In this document: positions 11,998 to 21,490 of the stretch, one piece after another
How the letters are laid out: each line of letters opens with the position of its first letter
Numbering within the stretch: position 1 is the first letter of the stretch
Origin: Stutzerimonas stutzeri
GTDB taxonomy: Bacteria > Pseudomonadota > Gammaproteobacteria > Pseudomonadales > Pseudomonadaceae
NCBI RefSeq assembly: GCF_024451105.1
Contig: NZ_JANGEY010000008.1
Span: 62,001-126,000 of the forward strand
Direction of reading: 5' to 3'
DNA: 64,000 nucleotides
Translations under genes and position numbers: made by a program
The notes under the pieces: generated by a model
Database searches by the model: none
Seen by the model: only the letters and a program-made list of their open reading frames with translations
What the model was told of the DNA's origin: nothing

Positions 11998-13112
11998 ACC
12001 AGCACCAGGTTGTCGCGGTGCACCAGCTCCGGCTCGTCGATGTAGCCGAGCGCCTGCTCGATGGCCTCGGTGCCCAGACCGACGATCCGCTGGGCATCGG
12101 CGGCGCTGTAGTTGACCAGGCCGCGGGCCACCTCGCGACCGTCCGGACCGACGCAGGCGACCATCTCGCCGCGGCGGAAGTTGCCCTCCACCGCGGTGAC
12201 GCCGACCGGCAGCAGGCTCTTGCGCTGCTCGACCAGTGCGCGCACTGCGCCGGCATCCAGGGTCAGGGTTCCGCGCATCTGCAGGTGGCCGGCCAGCCAC
12301 TGCTTACGCGCGGCGTGGCGGCCGCGCTCGGGGGTCAGCAGGGTCCCGAGCCGCTCGCCGCCCTTGAGGCGGTCGAGAACCCGCTCGATGCGTCCGCCGA
12401 CGATGATGCTGTTGGCCCCGGAGCGCGCGGCCAGGCGCGCGGCGCGCAGCTTGGTCTGCATGCCGCCGCGACCCAGCGCGCCGCCGGTGCCGCCGGCCAC
12501 CGCGTCGAGCGACGGGTCGTCGGCGCGCGCCTCGAAGATCAGCTGGGCGTCGGGATTGTGTCGCGGGTCGGCGTCGAACATGCCGTCGCGGTCGGTGAGG
12601 ATCACCAGCAGGTCGGCTTCCACCAGGTTGGCGACCAGCGCGGCCAGGGTGTCGTTGTCGCCGAAGCGGATCTCGTCGGTGACCACGGTGTCGTTCTCGT
12701 TGATCACCGGGATCACGCCCAGATCGACCAGGGTACGCAGGGTGCTGCGTGCGTTGAGGTAGCGCTTGCGGTCGGAGAGGTCGTCGTGGGTCAGCAGCAC
12801 CTGGGCGGTCTGCAACCCGTGCTCGGCGAAGCTCGACTCCCAGGCCTGCACCAGGCCCATCTGGCCCACCGCGGCGGCCGCCTGCAGCTCGTGGATGCTG
12901 CCCGGTCGCTCGCTCCAGCCCAGCCGGCTCATCCCCGCCGCCACCGCACCGGAAGACACCAGCACCAGCTCCACGCCGGCACGGCGCAGCGCCACCATCT
13001 GCTCGACCCACACGGCCATGGCGCCGCGGTCGAGGCCGCGGCCGTCGGCGGTCAGCAGCGCACTGCCGATCTTCACCACCCAGCGACGGGCCTTGCTCAC
13101 CTTCTCACGCAT
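11994..13112 (-). CDS. proB: Glutamate 5-kinase
   Basis: ProB phosphorylates glutamate, the first step of proline synthesis. The 372-residue protein has the amino-acid kinase domain ([52 protein letters not shown] and [15 protein letters not shown]) over residues 5-260 and a C-terminal PUA domain, the full enzyme architecture. The ATG at 13112 gives [17 protein letters not shown]; the longer open frame upstream is Arg-rich and not family-like. It follows obg on the same strand by 87 bp and overlaps creA by 4 bp. Confidence 0.96.
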   Translation of the reverse strand: MREKVSKARRWVVKIGSALLTADGRGLDRGAMAVWVEQMVALRRAGVELVLVSSGAVAAGMSRLGWSERPGSIHELQAAAAVGQMGLVQAWESSFAEHGLQTAQVLLTHDDLSDRKRYLNARSTLRTLVDLGVIPVINENDTVVTDEIRFGDNDTLAALVANLVEADLLVILTDRDGMFDADPRHNPDAQLIFEARADDPSLDAVAGGTGGALGRGGMQTKLRAARLAARSGANSIIVGGRIERVLDRLKGGERLGTLLTPERGRHAARKQWLAGHLQMRGTLTLDAGAVRALVEQRKSLLPVGVTAVEGNFRRGEMVACVGPDGREVARGLVNYSAADAQRIVGLGTEAIEQALGYIDEPELVHRDNLVLV

Positions 13113-13199
13113 GTTCTGCAACCTTGCACTCTGCTTGAGCGGGGCCGCGCGGCCCCGCGTCGATCTGGCCGGCCGCCGCGAGGCGCGGCCGGCGGGCAC

Positions 13200-14465
<1,266 letters not shown>

Positions 14466-14474
14466 TTACAAACA

Positions 14475-14504
14475 AAAAAGCCCTGTCGGCAGACAGGGCT
14501 TTTT
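14475..14504 (-). terminator. Terminator after rplU-rpmA
   Basis: The stem GCCCTGTC (14480-14487) with GACAGGGC (14492-14499) is flanked by A-run and T-run, so it reads as an intrinsic terminator on the minus strand, 15 bp after rpmA and before obg. Confidence 0.9.
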
Positions 14505-14518
14505 CGGCGAACGCGCGA

Positions 14519-14776
14519 TCAGTTGGCCACGACGCTCACGTACTTGCGACCGAAGGCGCCCTTGGTCTCGAACTTCACCACGCCGTCGATCTTGGCGAAC
14601 AGGGTGTGGTCCTTGCCCATGCCGACGCCGTAGCCGGCGTGGAACTTGGTGCCGCGCTGACGCACGAGGATGTTGCCGGCCACCACGGCCTGGCTGCCGA
14701 ACATCTTCACGCCAAGGCGTTTACTTTCGGAATCGCGGCCGTTACGGGTAGAACCGCCAGCTTTTTTGTGTGCCAT
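14519..14776 (-). CDS. rpmA: 50S ribosomal protein L27
   Basis: L27 reaches into the peptidyl-transferase centre of the large subunit. The 85-residue protein has the standard start [20 protein letters not shown] and the conserved [18 protein letters not shown] and [12 protein letters not shown] segments. There is no Firmicutes-type N-terminal extension needing cleavage. It follows rplU by 30 bp in the usual rplU-rpmA-obg order. Confidence 0.98.
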   Translation of the reverse strand: MAHKKAGGSTRNGRDSESKRLGVKMFGSQAVVAGNILVRQRGTKFHAGYGVGMGKDHTLFAKIDGVVKFETKGAFGRKYVSVVAN

Positions 14777-14806
14777 GAGTCGATACTCCGGTAAAAAGAA
14801 GGGGGA

Positions 14807-15118
14807 TCAGGCCTGGATGCCGGTGATCTTGATTTCGGTGAACCACTGACGGTGGCCCTGACGCTTCATGTGGTGCTTGCGGCGACGGAACTTGATGATG
14901 CGCACCTTGTCGTGACGGCCCTGGGCGATCACTTCGGCGGTCACCTTGGCGCCTTCGACGACCGGAGCACCGATCTTGACGTCGTCGCCGTTGCCGACCA
15001 GCAGGACCTTGTCGAAAGCCACGCTTTCGCCGGTCGCCACGTCGAGCTTCTCGATCTTGAGGAATTCGCCTTCGGCGACCTTGTATTGCTTGCCGCCGGT
15101 AACAATTACTGCGTACAT
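14807..15118 (-). CDS. rplU: 50S ribosomal protein L21
   Basis: L21 binds 23S rRNA in the large subunit. The 103-residue protein has [18 protein letters not shown] at the start, [18 protein letters not shown] in the middle, and the basic signature [18 protein letters not shown] near the end. First gene of the rplU-rpmA transcript, divergent from ispB across a 241-bp gap that must hold both promoters. Confidence 0.98.
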   Translation of the reverse strand: MYAVIVTGGKQYKVAEGEFLKIEKLDVATGESVAFDKVLLVGNGDDVKIGAPVVEGAKVTAEVIAQGRHDKVRIIKFRRRKHHMKRQGHRQWFTEIKITGIQA

Positions 15119-15359
15119 GGAATGTCTCCGTTAGACCTGCTCACCTGGCGCTTTGGTAGAGGAGTTGGTGGCCAGCATGGCTGCAGCGCGCCGGAAGGGT
15201 CGTCACTGCATTGCGTAAGGCAGGGGGATGCCAGGGAAGTTCGGGCCGGCGATTCTACGCAACCCGGCGCACCCTGGCAAGAGCGACCCTGGCTCGCCTT
15301 GACAGTGCCGGACCCGGCACCTAGCATGCCGCGCAATTAAAGAGGAGCCCTGTCAGCCG

Positions 15360-16328
15360 ATGCAACCTCAGGCCTTTTACCGCGTGGTGGCGGACGATTT
15401 CACCGCCGTCGACGGCATCATCCGTCGCCAGCTCGCCTCGCGCGTGCCGCTGGTGGAGAAGATCGGCGACTACATCACCTCGGCCGGCGGCAAGCGTCTG
15501 CGCCCGCTGCTGGTGCTGCTCGCCGGCAACGCCCTGGGGGCACGCGGCGAGCGCCTCGAACTGCTGGCCGCCACCATCGAGTTCCTGCACACCGCCACCC
15601 TGCTGCACGACGACGTGGTCGACAAGTCCGGCATGCGCCGCGGCCGCTCCACCGCCAACGCGCTGTGGGGCAACGCGCCCAGCGTGCTGGTCGGCGACTT
15701 CCTCTACGCGCGCTCCTTCGAGATGCTGGTCGAGCTCGGCGAGCTGCCGGTCATGCAGGTGCTGGCCAACGCCACCCGGGTGATCGCCGAGGGCGAGGTA
15801 CTGCAACTGTCGAAGATCCGCGACGCCGGCACCACCGAGGAGATCTACATGGAGGTGATCCGCGGCAAGACCGCGATGCTGTTCGAAGCCTCCACTCACA
15901 GCGCCGCACTGCTGGCCGGCGCCAGCACCGAGCAGGTCGCCGCGCTGCGCACCTTCGGCGACGCCCTGGGCATCGCCTTCCAGCTGGTCGACGACCTGCT
16001 CGACTACCGCGGCGACGCCGCCACCCTGGGCAAGAACGTCGGCGACGACCTGGCCGAAGGCAAGCCGACCCTGCCGCTGATCTACACCATGCGCGAAGGC
16101 ACGCCCGAACAGGCCGCACTGGTGCGCAAGGCCATCCAGCAGGGCGGCATCGAGGATCTGGAGAGCATCCTCGCCGCCGTGGAAGCCTCCGGCGCGCTGG
16201 ACTACACCGCCCGCCAGGCCCGCGAGCACGCCGCCCGCGCCATCGCCAGCCTCGACGCCCTGCCGGCCAGCGCGTACCGCGACGCGCTGGTGGAGCTGAC
16301 CGAGTTCGCCGTCGCGCGCACCCACTGA
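15360..16328 (+). CDS. ispB: Octaprenyl/polyprenyl diphosphate synthase
   Basis: IspB makes the long polyprenyl chain for ubiquinone from FPP and IPP. The 322-residue protein is a trans-prenyltransferase with the first Asp-rich motif DDVVD at residues 84-88 followed by RRGRSTAN, and the second, DDLLDYRGD, starting at residue 211. GGKRLRP near residue 42 binds IPP. The chain length cannot be read from sequence; pseudomonads make ubiquinone-9. The ATG at 15360 has a GAGGAG site. Divergent from rplU as in many gammaproteobacteria. A hairpin terminator follows. Confidence 0.96.
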   Translation: MQPQAFYRVVADDFTAVDGIIRRQLASRVPLVEKIGDYITSAGGKRLRPLLVLLAGNALGARGERLELLAATIEFLHTATLLHDDVVDKSGMRRGRSTANALWGNAPSVLVGDFLYARSFEMLVELGELPVMQVLANATRVIAEGEVLQLSKIRDAGTTEEIYMEVIRGKTAMLFEASTHSAALLAGASTEQVAALRTFGDALGIAFQLVDDLLDYRGDAATLGKNVGDDLAEGKPTLPLIYTMREGTPEQAALVRKAIQQGGIEDLESILAAVEASGALDYTARQAREHAARAIASLDALPASAYRDALVELTEFAVARTH

Positions 16329-16342
16329 GTTTCCTGTACCCG

Positions 16343-16380
16343 AAAAAACGCCCGTCCGGCCTGGCCGCGACGGGCGTTGT
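16343..16380. terminator. Bidirectional terminator between ispB and fklB
   Basis: AACGCCCGTC (16347-16356) pairs with GACGGGCGTT (16369-16378) around a 12-base loop. The A-run on its left makes it efficient for the minus strand too, where the FKBP gene ends. Confidence 0.75.
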
Positions 16381-16419
16381 CGTTTTCCCGCGCCAGCGAA
16401 GGCGCGGGAAGAGCACCCC

Positions 16420-17037
16420 TTACAGGATGTCCAGCAGCTCGACGTCGAACACCAGCACGCTGTGCGGCGGGATGCTGCCGACCGCCTGGGCGCCGTAGGC
16501 CAGCTCGCTCGGCACGTGCAGGCGCCACTTGCTGCCGGCGTTCATCAGTTGCAGGGCCTCGACCCAGCCGGGGATCACGCCGCCGACCGGGAATTCGGCC
16601 GGCTGGCCGCGCTCGTAGGAGCTGTCGAACACGCTGCCGTCGATCAGGGTGCCGTGGTAATGGGTGCGCACGTGATCGTCGGCGCCCGGCTTGGCGCCTT
16701 CGCCCTGGACCAGCACTTCGTACTGCAGGCCGGAGGCCAGCACGGTGACGCCCTCGCGCTTGGCGTTCTCGGCCAGGTAGTCGCGACCGGCAGCGGCGGC
16801 AGCCTCGGCCTTGGCGGCCTGCTCGGCCTGCATGCGCTCGCGGATCACCTGGAAGCTGGCGGTCAGCACGTCATTCGGCACACGGCTGTCGGCGCCGCCG
16901 AAGGCGTCGGCCAGGCCGGCGAGGATGGCATCCAGGTTGACGCCGGGCGGCGGATTGTCGCGCAGCTGGCCGCCGAGCTGGCGGCCGATGCCGTAGCTGA
17001 CGCGGGCTTCGTCGGTGGAAAGGTCGAGTTGGGACAT
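16420..17037 (-). CDS. fklB: FKBP-type peptidyl-prolyl isomerase (FklB type)
   Basis: This isomerase catalyses cis-trans isomerisation of X-Pro bonds. The 205-residue protein has an N-terminal FKBP_N dimerisation domain (LSTDEARVSYGIGRQLGGQL, then a helical Ala/Glu-rich linker) and a C-terminal FKBP domain with VRTHYHGTLIDGSVFDSSYERG, FPVGGVIPGWVEALQLM and the closing HSVLVFDVELLDIL. There is no signal peptide, so it is cytoplasmic like E. coli FklB. The ATG at 17037 gives MSQLDLSTDEARVSYG; the 19 codons upstream are not family-like. Confidence 0.94.
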   Translation of the reverse strand: MSQLDLSTDEARVSYGIGRQLGGQLRDNPPPGVNLDAILAGLADAFGGADSRVPNDVLTASFQVIRERMQAEQAAKAEAAAAAGRDYLAENAKREGVTVLASGLQYEVLVQGEGAKPGADDHVRTHYHGTLIDGSVFDSSYERGQPAEFPVGGVIPGWVEALQLMNAGSKWRLHVPSELAYGAQAVGSIPPHSVLVFDVELLDIL

Positions 17038-17136
17038 GGGAACTCCACGCAAGGGCTGAAAAAGGCCGGCCAGACTAGCACAGCAGGCCGGCATGGGCAG
17101 ACCGGAACGACTGGCGCCCGCGCGGCGGGTCCGACC

Positions 17137-17625
17137 TCAGTGCTTGGTCAGCTTGTCCAGGTAGCCCATGGCGAAGGCCGAGACCACGAAGGTCATGTGG
17201 ATGATCACGTACCACAGCAGCTTGTCGTTGGGGATCTTCTGCGCATCCATGAACATGCGCAGCAGGTGGATCGAGGAGATCGCCACGATCGAGGAGGCCA
17301 CCTTGAGCTTGAGCGAGCCGGCGTCCATCTTGCCCAGCCAGTCGAGTTTCTCCTTGCTCTCGTCGATGTCGAGCTGGGAGACGAAGTTCTCGTAGCCGGA
17401 GAACATCACCATCACCAGCAGGCCGCCGACCAGTGCCATGTCGATCAGCGACAGCAGCACCAGGATCAGCTCGGCCTCGGCCAGCTCGAAGACATGCGGC
17501 AGGACGTGGAAGATTTCCTGGAAGAACTTCAGGGCCAGCGCCAGCAGGGCCAGCGACAGGCCGAAATAGATCGGCGCCAGCAGCCAGCGCGAGGCGTACA
17601 TGGTGTTTTCGATGAATCGTTCCAT
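17137..17625 (-). CDS. UPF0114 family membrane protein (YqhA-like)
   Basis: This is an inner-membrane protein of unknown function, 162 residues. Family hallmarks are [20 protein letters not shown] at the start, then [24 protein letters not shown] and HLLRMFMDA. Three or four membrane helices are apparent. The ATG at 17625 is preferred to a TTG eight codons upstream because family members begin MERFIE. It is separated from fklB by 99 bp. Confidence 0.9.
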   Translation of the reverse strand: MERFIENTMYASRWLLAPIYFGLSLALLALALKFFQEIFHVLPHVFELAEAELILVLLSLIDMALVGGLLVMVMFSGYENFVSQLDIDESKEKLDWLGKMDAGSLKLKVASSIVAISSIHLLRMFMDAQKIPNDKLLWYVIIHMTFVVSAFAMGYLDKLTKH

Positions 17626-17797
17626 GAGGGAAGGCACGAGGGTGGACAAGGAAGCGGCGAGTATAGCGCCGGCCTCATGCGGCTGCAGCCCGAGCGATGC
17701 CGAAGCCTGTGGATAACTCTGTGGAGAGATTCTGGATGAATGGCCCGCAAGGGCAGCCGAGCGAGGCCGGCCACCCGCCGCCGGAGGGCCGGGCGGT

Positions 17798-18133
17798 CTA
17801 GGGCACCCAGCGGAAGTCGCCGCTCGGATGGCCGCGCCCGGCGTTCTGGCGGCGCAGTTCGGCCTGCAGGTGCAGGCACCAGATCGACGGCTCGTCGACC
17901 TCGCGGTAGCCCTGGGCGTGCAGGTTGTCGACGATCTCGGCGAGCACCGCCTGGGCTTCGGCGAGGCCGTGGAACGGCCCCTGCGCCTTGACCGCCGAGG
18001 GCTGGGCGGCGTTCAGGCCGGCGGCGCACAACAGCGTCCACAGGCCCTGCCCGCCGGCGAGCGGACGTATGCTGCACTCTATGCGCGTGACGATGCCCGG
18101 GCTGCTCCGGGTCAGACAGAAGTGACGCGACAT
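17798..18133 (-). CDS. Conserved small protein of unknown function
   Basis: I do not recognise a characterised domain in this 111-residue protein. It has a plausible start with a GAGGAG ribosome site. The composition is ordinary for a soluble protein ([20 protein letters not shown], then a helix [36 protein letters not shown]). A similar small gene lies near fklB and the UPF0114 gene in P. aeruginosa, as far as I recall, which supports a real gene. The opposite-strand frames look like shadows. Confidence 0.75.
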   Translation of the reverse strand: MSRHFCLTRSSPGIVTRIECSIRPLAGGQGLWTLLCAAGLNAAQPSAVKAQGPFHGLAEAQAVLAEIVDNLHAQGYREVDEPSIWCLHLQAELRRQNAGRGHPSGDFRWVP

Positions 18134-18308
18134 GGCGGCTCTCCTCGCAGGGACCTGTCTTGATCCTAGCCCCCGCGGAGCCGGCTGGAAAGTCGCCGGT
18201 TATCCACGCTTCCTGTGGATAACCTTGTGCATGGCGCGGGGGCAGATGTTCGCCGCCGGCCGCCGGCGGGACTCCGCGGCCGGCTGTACAGAAAATCGCC
18301 GGCGCGCC

Positions 18309-20777
18309 TCAGTGCCGCCGCGAGCGCGCCTGGCGCGGCGGCTGGGCGGCCTGTGCGGCTTCCTGGGGCGCCGGCTGACCGTCCTTCTCATCGCCCTCGA
18401 TCTCCGCCTCCTCCTCGATCTCGGCGATCTCGCGCAGGCGCTCGACCACCCGGGCGTTGACGCTGCCGTCGGGGAATCGGCCGTGCTCGTCCGGGGCACC
18501 GGCCGCCTGACCGACCAGCAGACTCAGCGCCTCGTCCACCGTGCGCACCGCGTAGACGCTGAACTGGCCGCCGCGCACCGCCTGGATCACCCGCTCGTCG
18601 AGCATCAGGTTGCAGACGTTGGCGTGCGGGATGATCACCCCCTGCTCGCCGGTCAGCCCGCGCGCCTCGCAGAGCCGGAAGAAGCCCTCGATCTTCTCGT
18701 TGACCCCGCCGACCGCCTGCACCTCGCCGAACTGGTTGATCGAGCCGGTGATCGCGAAGCACTGCTTGAGCGGGACCCGCGCCAGCGCCGAGATCAGCGC
18801 GCAGACCTCGCCGAGCGAGGCGCTGTCGCCGTCGACGTAGCCGTAGGACTGCTCGAGGGCAATGCTCGCCGAAATCTCCAGGGGGAACTCCTGGGCGTAG
18901 CGGCTGCCCAGGTAGCCGGTGAGGATCATCACCCCCTTGGAATGGATCGGCTGGCCGAGGCTGACCTCGCGCTCGATGTCGACGATCCCCGAGTTGCCCG
19001 GATAGACGGTGGCGGAGATCCGCGCCGGCACGCCGAACGCCGAGTCGCCGACCTCCAGGACGGTCAGCCCGTTGCACTTGCCCATCGCCGCGCCGGCGGT
19101 GTCGATGAGGATCACCCCGGCCAGCATGTCGTCGAGGATCCGCGCCGAGACCCGTCCGGTGCGGGTGGCCTTGGCCTTCAGGGCGCGCTCGATGTGGCCG
19201 ACGTCGGTGATCGTCTCGCCGGCCAGTTGGCGGATGAAGTCGGCCTCGCTGACCAGCTGGAACAGGTCGCCGATGCGCGCCGACAGCCGTCCCTGATGCT
19301 CGGCCAGGCGCGCGCTGTAGGTGGCCAGGCGCGCCACCGCGTCGCTGCTCAGCGGCGCCAGGCCCTCCTCGGCGGTGCGGGTCTTGAGCAGTTGGGCGAA
19401 CTGCTCGAGGCTGTCCTCGCCGAGCGCGATGTCCTCGTCGAAGTCGGCCAGCACGCGGAACAGCTCCTGGAAGTCCGGATCCAGTTCCTGCAGCGCGTAG
19501 TAGACCTGCCGCGAGCCGACGATCACCACCTTGACCTGCAGCGGGATCATCTCCGGGGTCAGGGTCACGGTGGCGATCCGTCCCAGCTCGGCAAGCGGCG
19601 ACTCCATCTTCAACTGGCGCGAGTGCAAGGCGCGCTTGAGCGCATCCCAGACGAACGGTTCGGAAAGCAGGCGCTCGGCCTCGAGGATCAGGAAGCCGCC
19701 GTTGGCGCGGTGCAGCGCGCCGGGGCGCAACTGGCGGTAGCTGGTGTACAGCGCGCCCTGGTCGGAGCTGTACTCGATGCGCCCGAACAGGTTGTCGTAG
19801 GTCGGATGCGGCTCGAACACCACAGGCGCGCCGCCGTTGTGGGCGTGGCCGACCACCAGACTGGGACCGTAGAACTCCACCAGGCTCAGGCGCTTCTGCG
19901 CGTCCGGCCGGTTGTCCTCGACCAACTGGTCGACCGCGGTCTTCAGCAGGTTGAGCTGCAGGGCCTGCAGCCAGGTGCAGACGCCGACGTTCTCCGCGTA
20001 CTTGGCCGACAGCGGCGCCAGCAGCGGCTGCAAGGCCAGGGTGATGGTCTCCTCGTTGAGCTGGCGCAGCTGATTGCTCGACTCGCGCTTCCACTGCGGC
20101 AGGCTGGCCAGTTCCTCGTTGAGGCGCTCCTCGAGGGCAGCGATGTCGTCGTGGAAACGCTCGCGCTCGGCCTCCGGCAACTGGGCGAACTCGGCCTCGT
20201 CGAGGGCCTTGCCATCCTTCATCGGCGTGAAGGCGATGTTGGCGCTGTCGCGGTACAGGGCGATGTCCTTCTCCAGCGCCAGCTTCTCGATCACGTCGAG
20301 GGCGCGGTCGTAGCGCTGGTTGAAGGCGCGGTCGATGGCGCTCTTCTTCTGCTGGTAGGTGGGCGTCTCGAACACCGCCGGAAAGGTAGCCAGCAGGTTG
20401 TCGATCAGTTGGTCGACGTCGGCCATCAGGCCGTGGGCGCGGCCCGAGTCCAGACGCAGCGCGCGCGGCTCGCGCGGTTCGTCGAAGTTGTTGACGTAGA
20501 CCCAGTCGCAGGGCGTGTCCTGGCGCTTGGCCTCGGCCTTGAGGTAGCGGCGTACGAAGGAAAAGCGCCCGGTGCCCGACTCGCCCATGACGAACACGTT
20601 GTAGCCGGGGCGCGGCATCGCCACGCCGAACTGCAGGGCGGCCACCGCACGCTCCTGGCCGAGCACGCCGCGGAACGGCTCCAGCTCGTCGGTAGTGGCG
20701 AAGTTGAGCTGCTCGGCAGCGAACTGGCTGCCCAGTTGCTCGGGCAGCAGGCGCAGGGATTGCTGGAAATCGACCAT
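18309..20777 (-). CDS. Lon-like ATP-dependent protease (AAA_32/LonC helical/Lon_C)
   Basis: An 822-residue cytoplasmic Lon-like protease distinct from classical LonA. Residues 1-80 start the ATPase module; the P-loop is GESGTGRFS at 65-73, with Arg where Walker A normally has Lys. The middle contains a long helical insertion (residues about 150-300). The C-terminal Lon protease domain has GDSAS with Ser652 and GGVNEK with Lys695; the 43-residue spacing equals that of the Ser-Lys dyad in E. coli Lon. The C-terminal 35 residues are charged and low in complexity. The ATG at 20777 has no clear Shine-Dalgarno, so the true start is uncertain. The DksA-like gene lies 169 bp upstream. Confidence 0.88.
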   Translation of the reverse strand: MVDFQQSLRLLPEQLGSQFAAEQLNFATTDELEPFRGVLGQERAVAALQFGVAMPRPGYNVFVMGESGTGRFSFVRRYLKAEAKRQDTPCDWVYVNNFDEPREPRALRLDSGRAHGLMADVDQLIDNLLATFPAVFETPTYQQKKSAIDRAFNQRYDRALDVIEKLALEKDIALYRDSANIAFTPMKDGKALDEAEFAQLPEAERERFHDDIAALEERLNEELASLPQWKRESSNQLRQLNEETITLALQPLLAPLSAKYAENVGVCTWLQALQLNLLKTAVDQLVEDNRPDAQKRLSLVEFYGPSLVVGHAHNGGAPVVFEPHPTYDNLFGRIEYSSDQGALYTSYRQLRPGALHRANGGFLILEAERLLSEPFVWDALKRALHSRQLKMESPLAELGRIATVTLTPEMIPLQVKVVIVGSRQVYYALQELDPDFQELFRVLADFDEDIALGEDSLEQFAQLLKTRTAEEGLAPLSSDAVARLATYSARLAEHQGRLSARIGDLFQLVSEADFIRQLAGETITDVGHIERALKAKATRTGRVSARILDDMLAGVILIDTAGAAMGKCNGLTVLEVGDSAFGVPARISATVYPGNSGIVDIEREVSLGQPIHSKGVMILTGYLGSRYAQEFPLEISASIALEQSYGYVDGDSASLGEVCALISALARVPLKQCFAITGSINQFGEVQAVGGVNEKIEGFFRLCEARGLTGEQGVIIPHANVCNLMLDERVIQAVRGGQFSVYAVRTVDEALSLLVGQAAGAPDEHGRFPDGSVNARVVERLREIAEIEEEAEIEGDEKDGQPAPQEAAQAAQPPRQARSRRH

Positions 20778-20946
20778 CGAGGAGGTTCCACACAGGTGAC
20801 TGGCGGGCGCGGGGCGACCGCGCCGGGCAAGCCGGCCGCTCGACTGGCGATGGCAGCACGGCGGCAGGCGAATTGCCGCCGATTGTTGACCCGCGAGGCG
20901 GGAATGACAAGAACGCTCGCCTCCGTCCGGCAGCCGGCGGCGCGGA

Positions 20947-21270
20947 TCAGCCCTGCCCGGCGCAGTCCCGGCACAGCTCGGCGGCGGGCAGCGCCGCCAG
21001 ACGCGCCGCGGCGATGCTCGCGCCGCAGGCCGCGCACAGGCCGTAGCGTCCGGCGGCCAGGCGCGCCCGGGCGCGCTCCACCTGCCGCAAGCCGTCCTCG
21101 GCCTCGGCCAGCAGGGCGCGCAGCACGTCGTCGTTCTGCCGCTCCACCGCCTGCTCGGGAAAACTCGCCGTGCGGCTTTGCGCCAGATCGCGGCGGATCG
21201 CCTCCGCGCGCCGGGCATACTCGGCGGCGAGGGCATCGAGGGCGGTGCGGGGATCGACGACGGCGTTCAT
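20947..21270 (-). CDS. Small TraR/DksA-type zinc-finger protein
   Basis: A 107-residue protein with an N-terminal helical hairpin and a C-terminal four-Cys zinc finger (Cys79, Cys82, Cys100, Cys103; GLCAACGASI and ELCRDC). This is the TraR/DksA fold, which in DksA inserts a coiled-coil tip into the RNA polymerase secondary channel. The tip here (SFPEQAVERQNDD) lacks the two Asp of the DxxDxA motif important in DksA, so it may not act with ppGpp as DksA does. The ATG at 21270 has a GGAGAAG site. It lies upstream of the Lon-like protease gene on the same strand. Confidence 0.85.
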   Translation of the reverse strand: MNAVVDPRTALDALAAEYARRAEAIRRDLAQSRTASFPEQAVERQNDDVLRALLAEAEDGLRQVERARARLAAGRYGLCAACGASIAAARLAALPAAELCRDCAGQG

Positions 21271-21490
21271 TGCGGCTTCTCCGGCGGGGCGGTTTTCATT
21301 AAAGTGTGGACGATTGCCGCGGTCCTGCACTGATGCCGGTCAACCGCCGGCAGACGACCTCGGGAATGCGACACCCCGCGCACCCCGCCGACACAGCGTG
21401 GCTATACTCGTCCGTTCGTCACTCTCGGACGGGGAATACCGCCACGCGGCCCCAACCTTCACAGCCGCAATCAGCCAGGGACCCGGCAGC

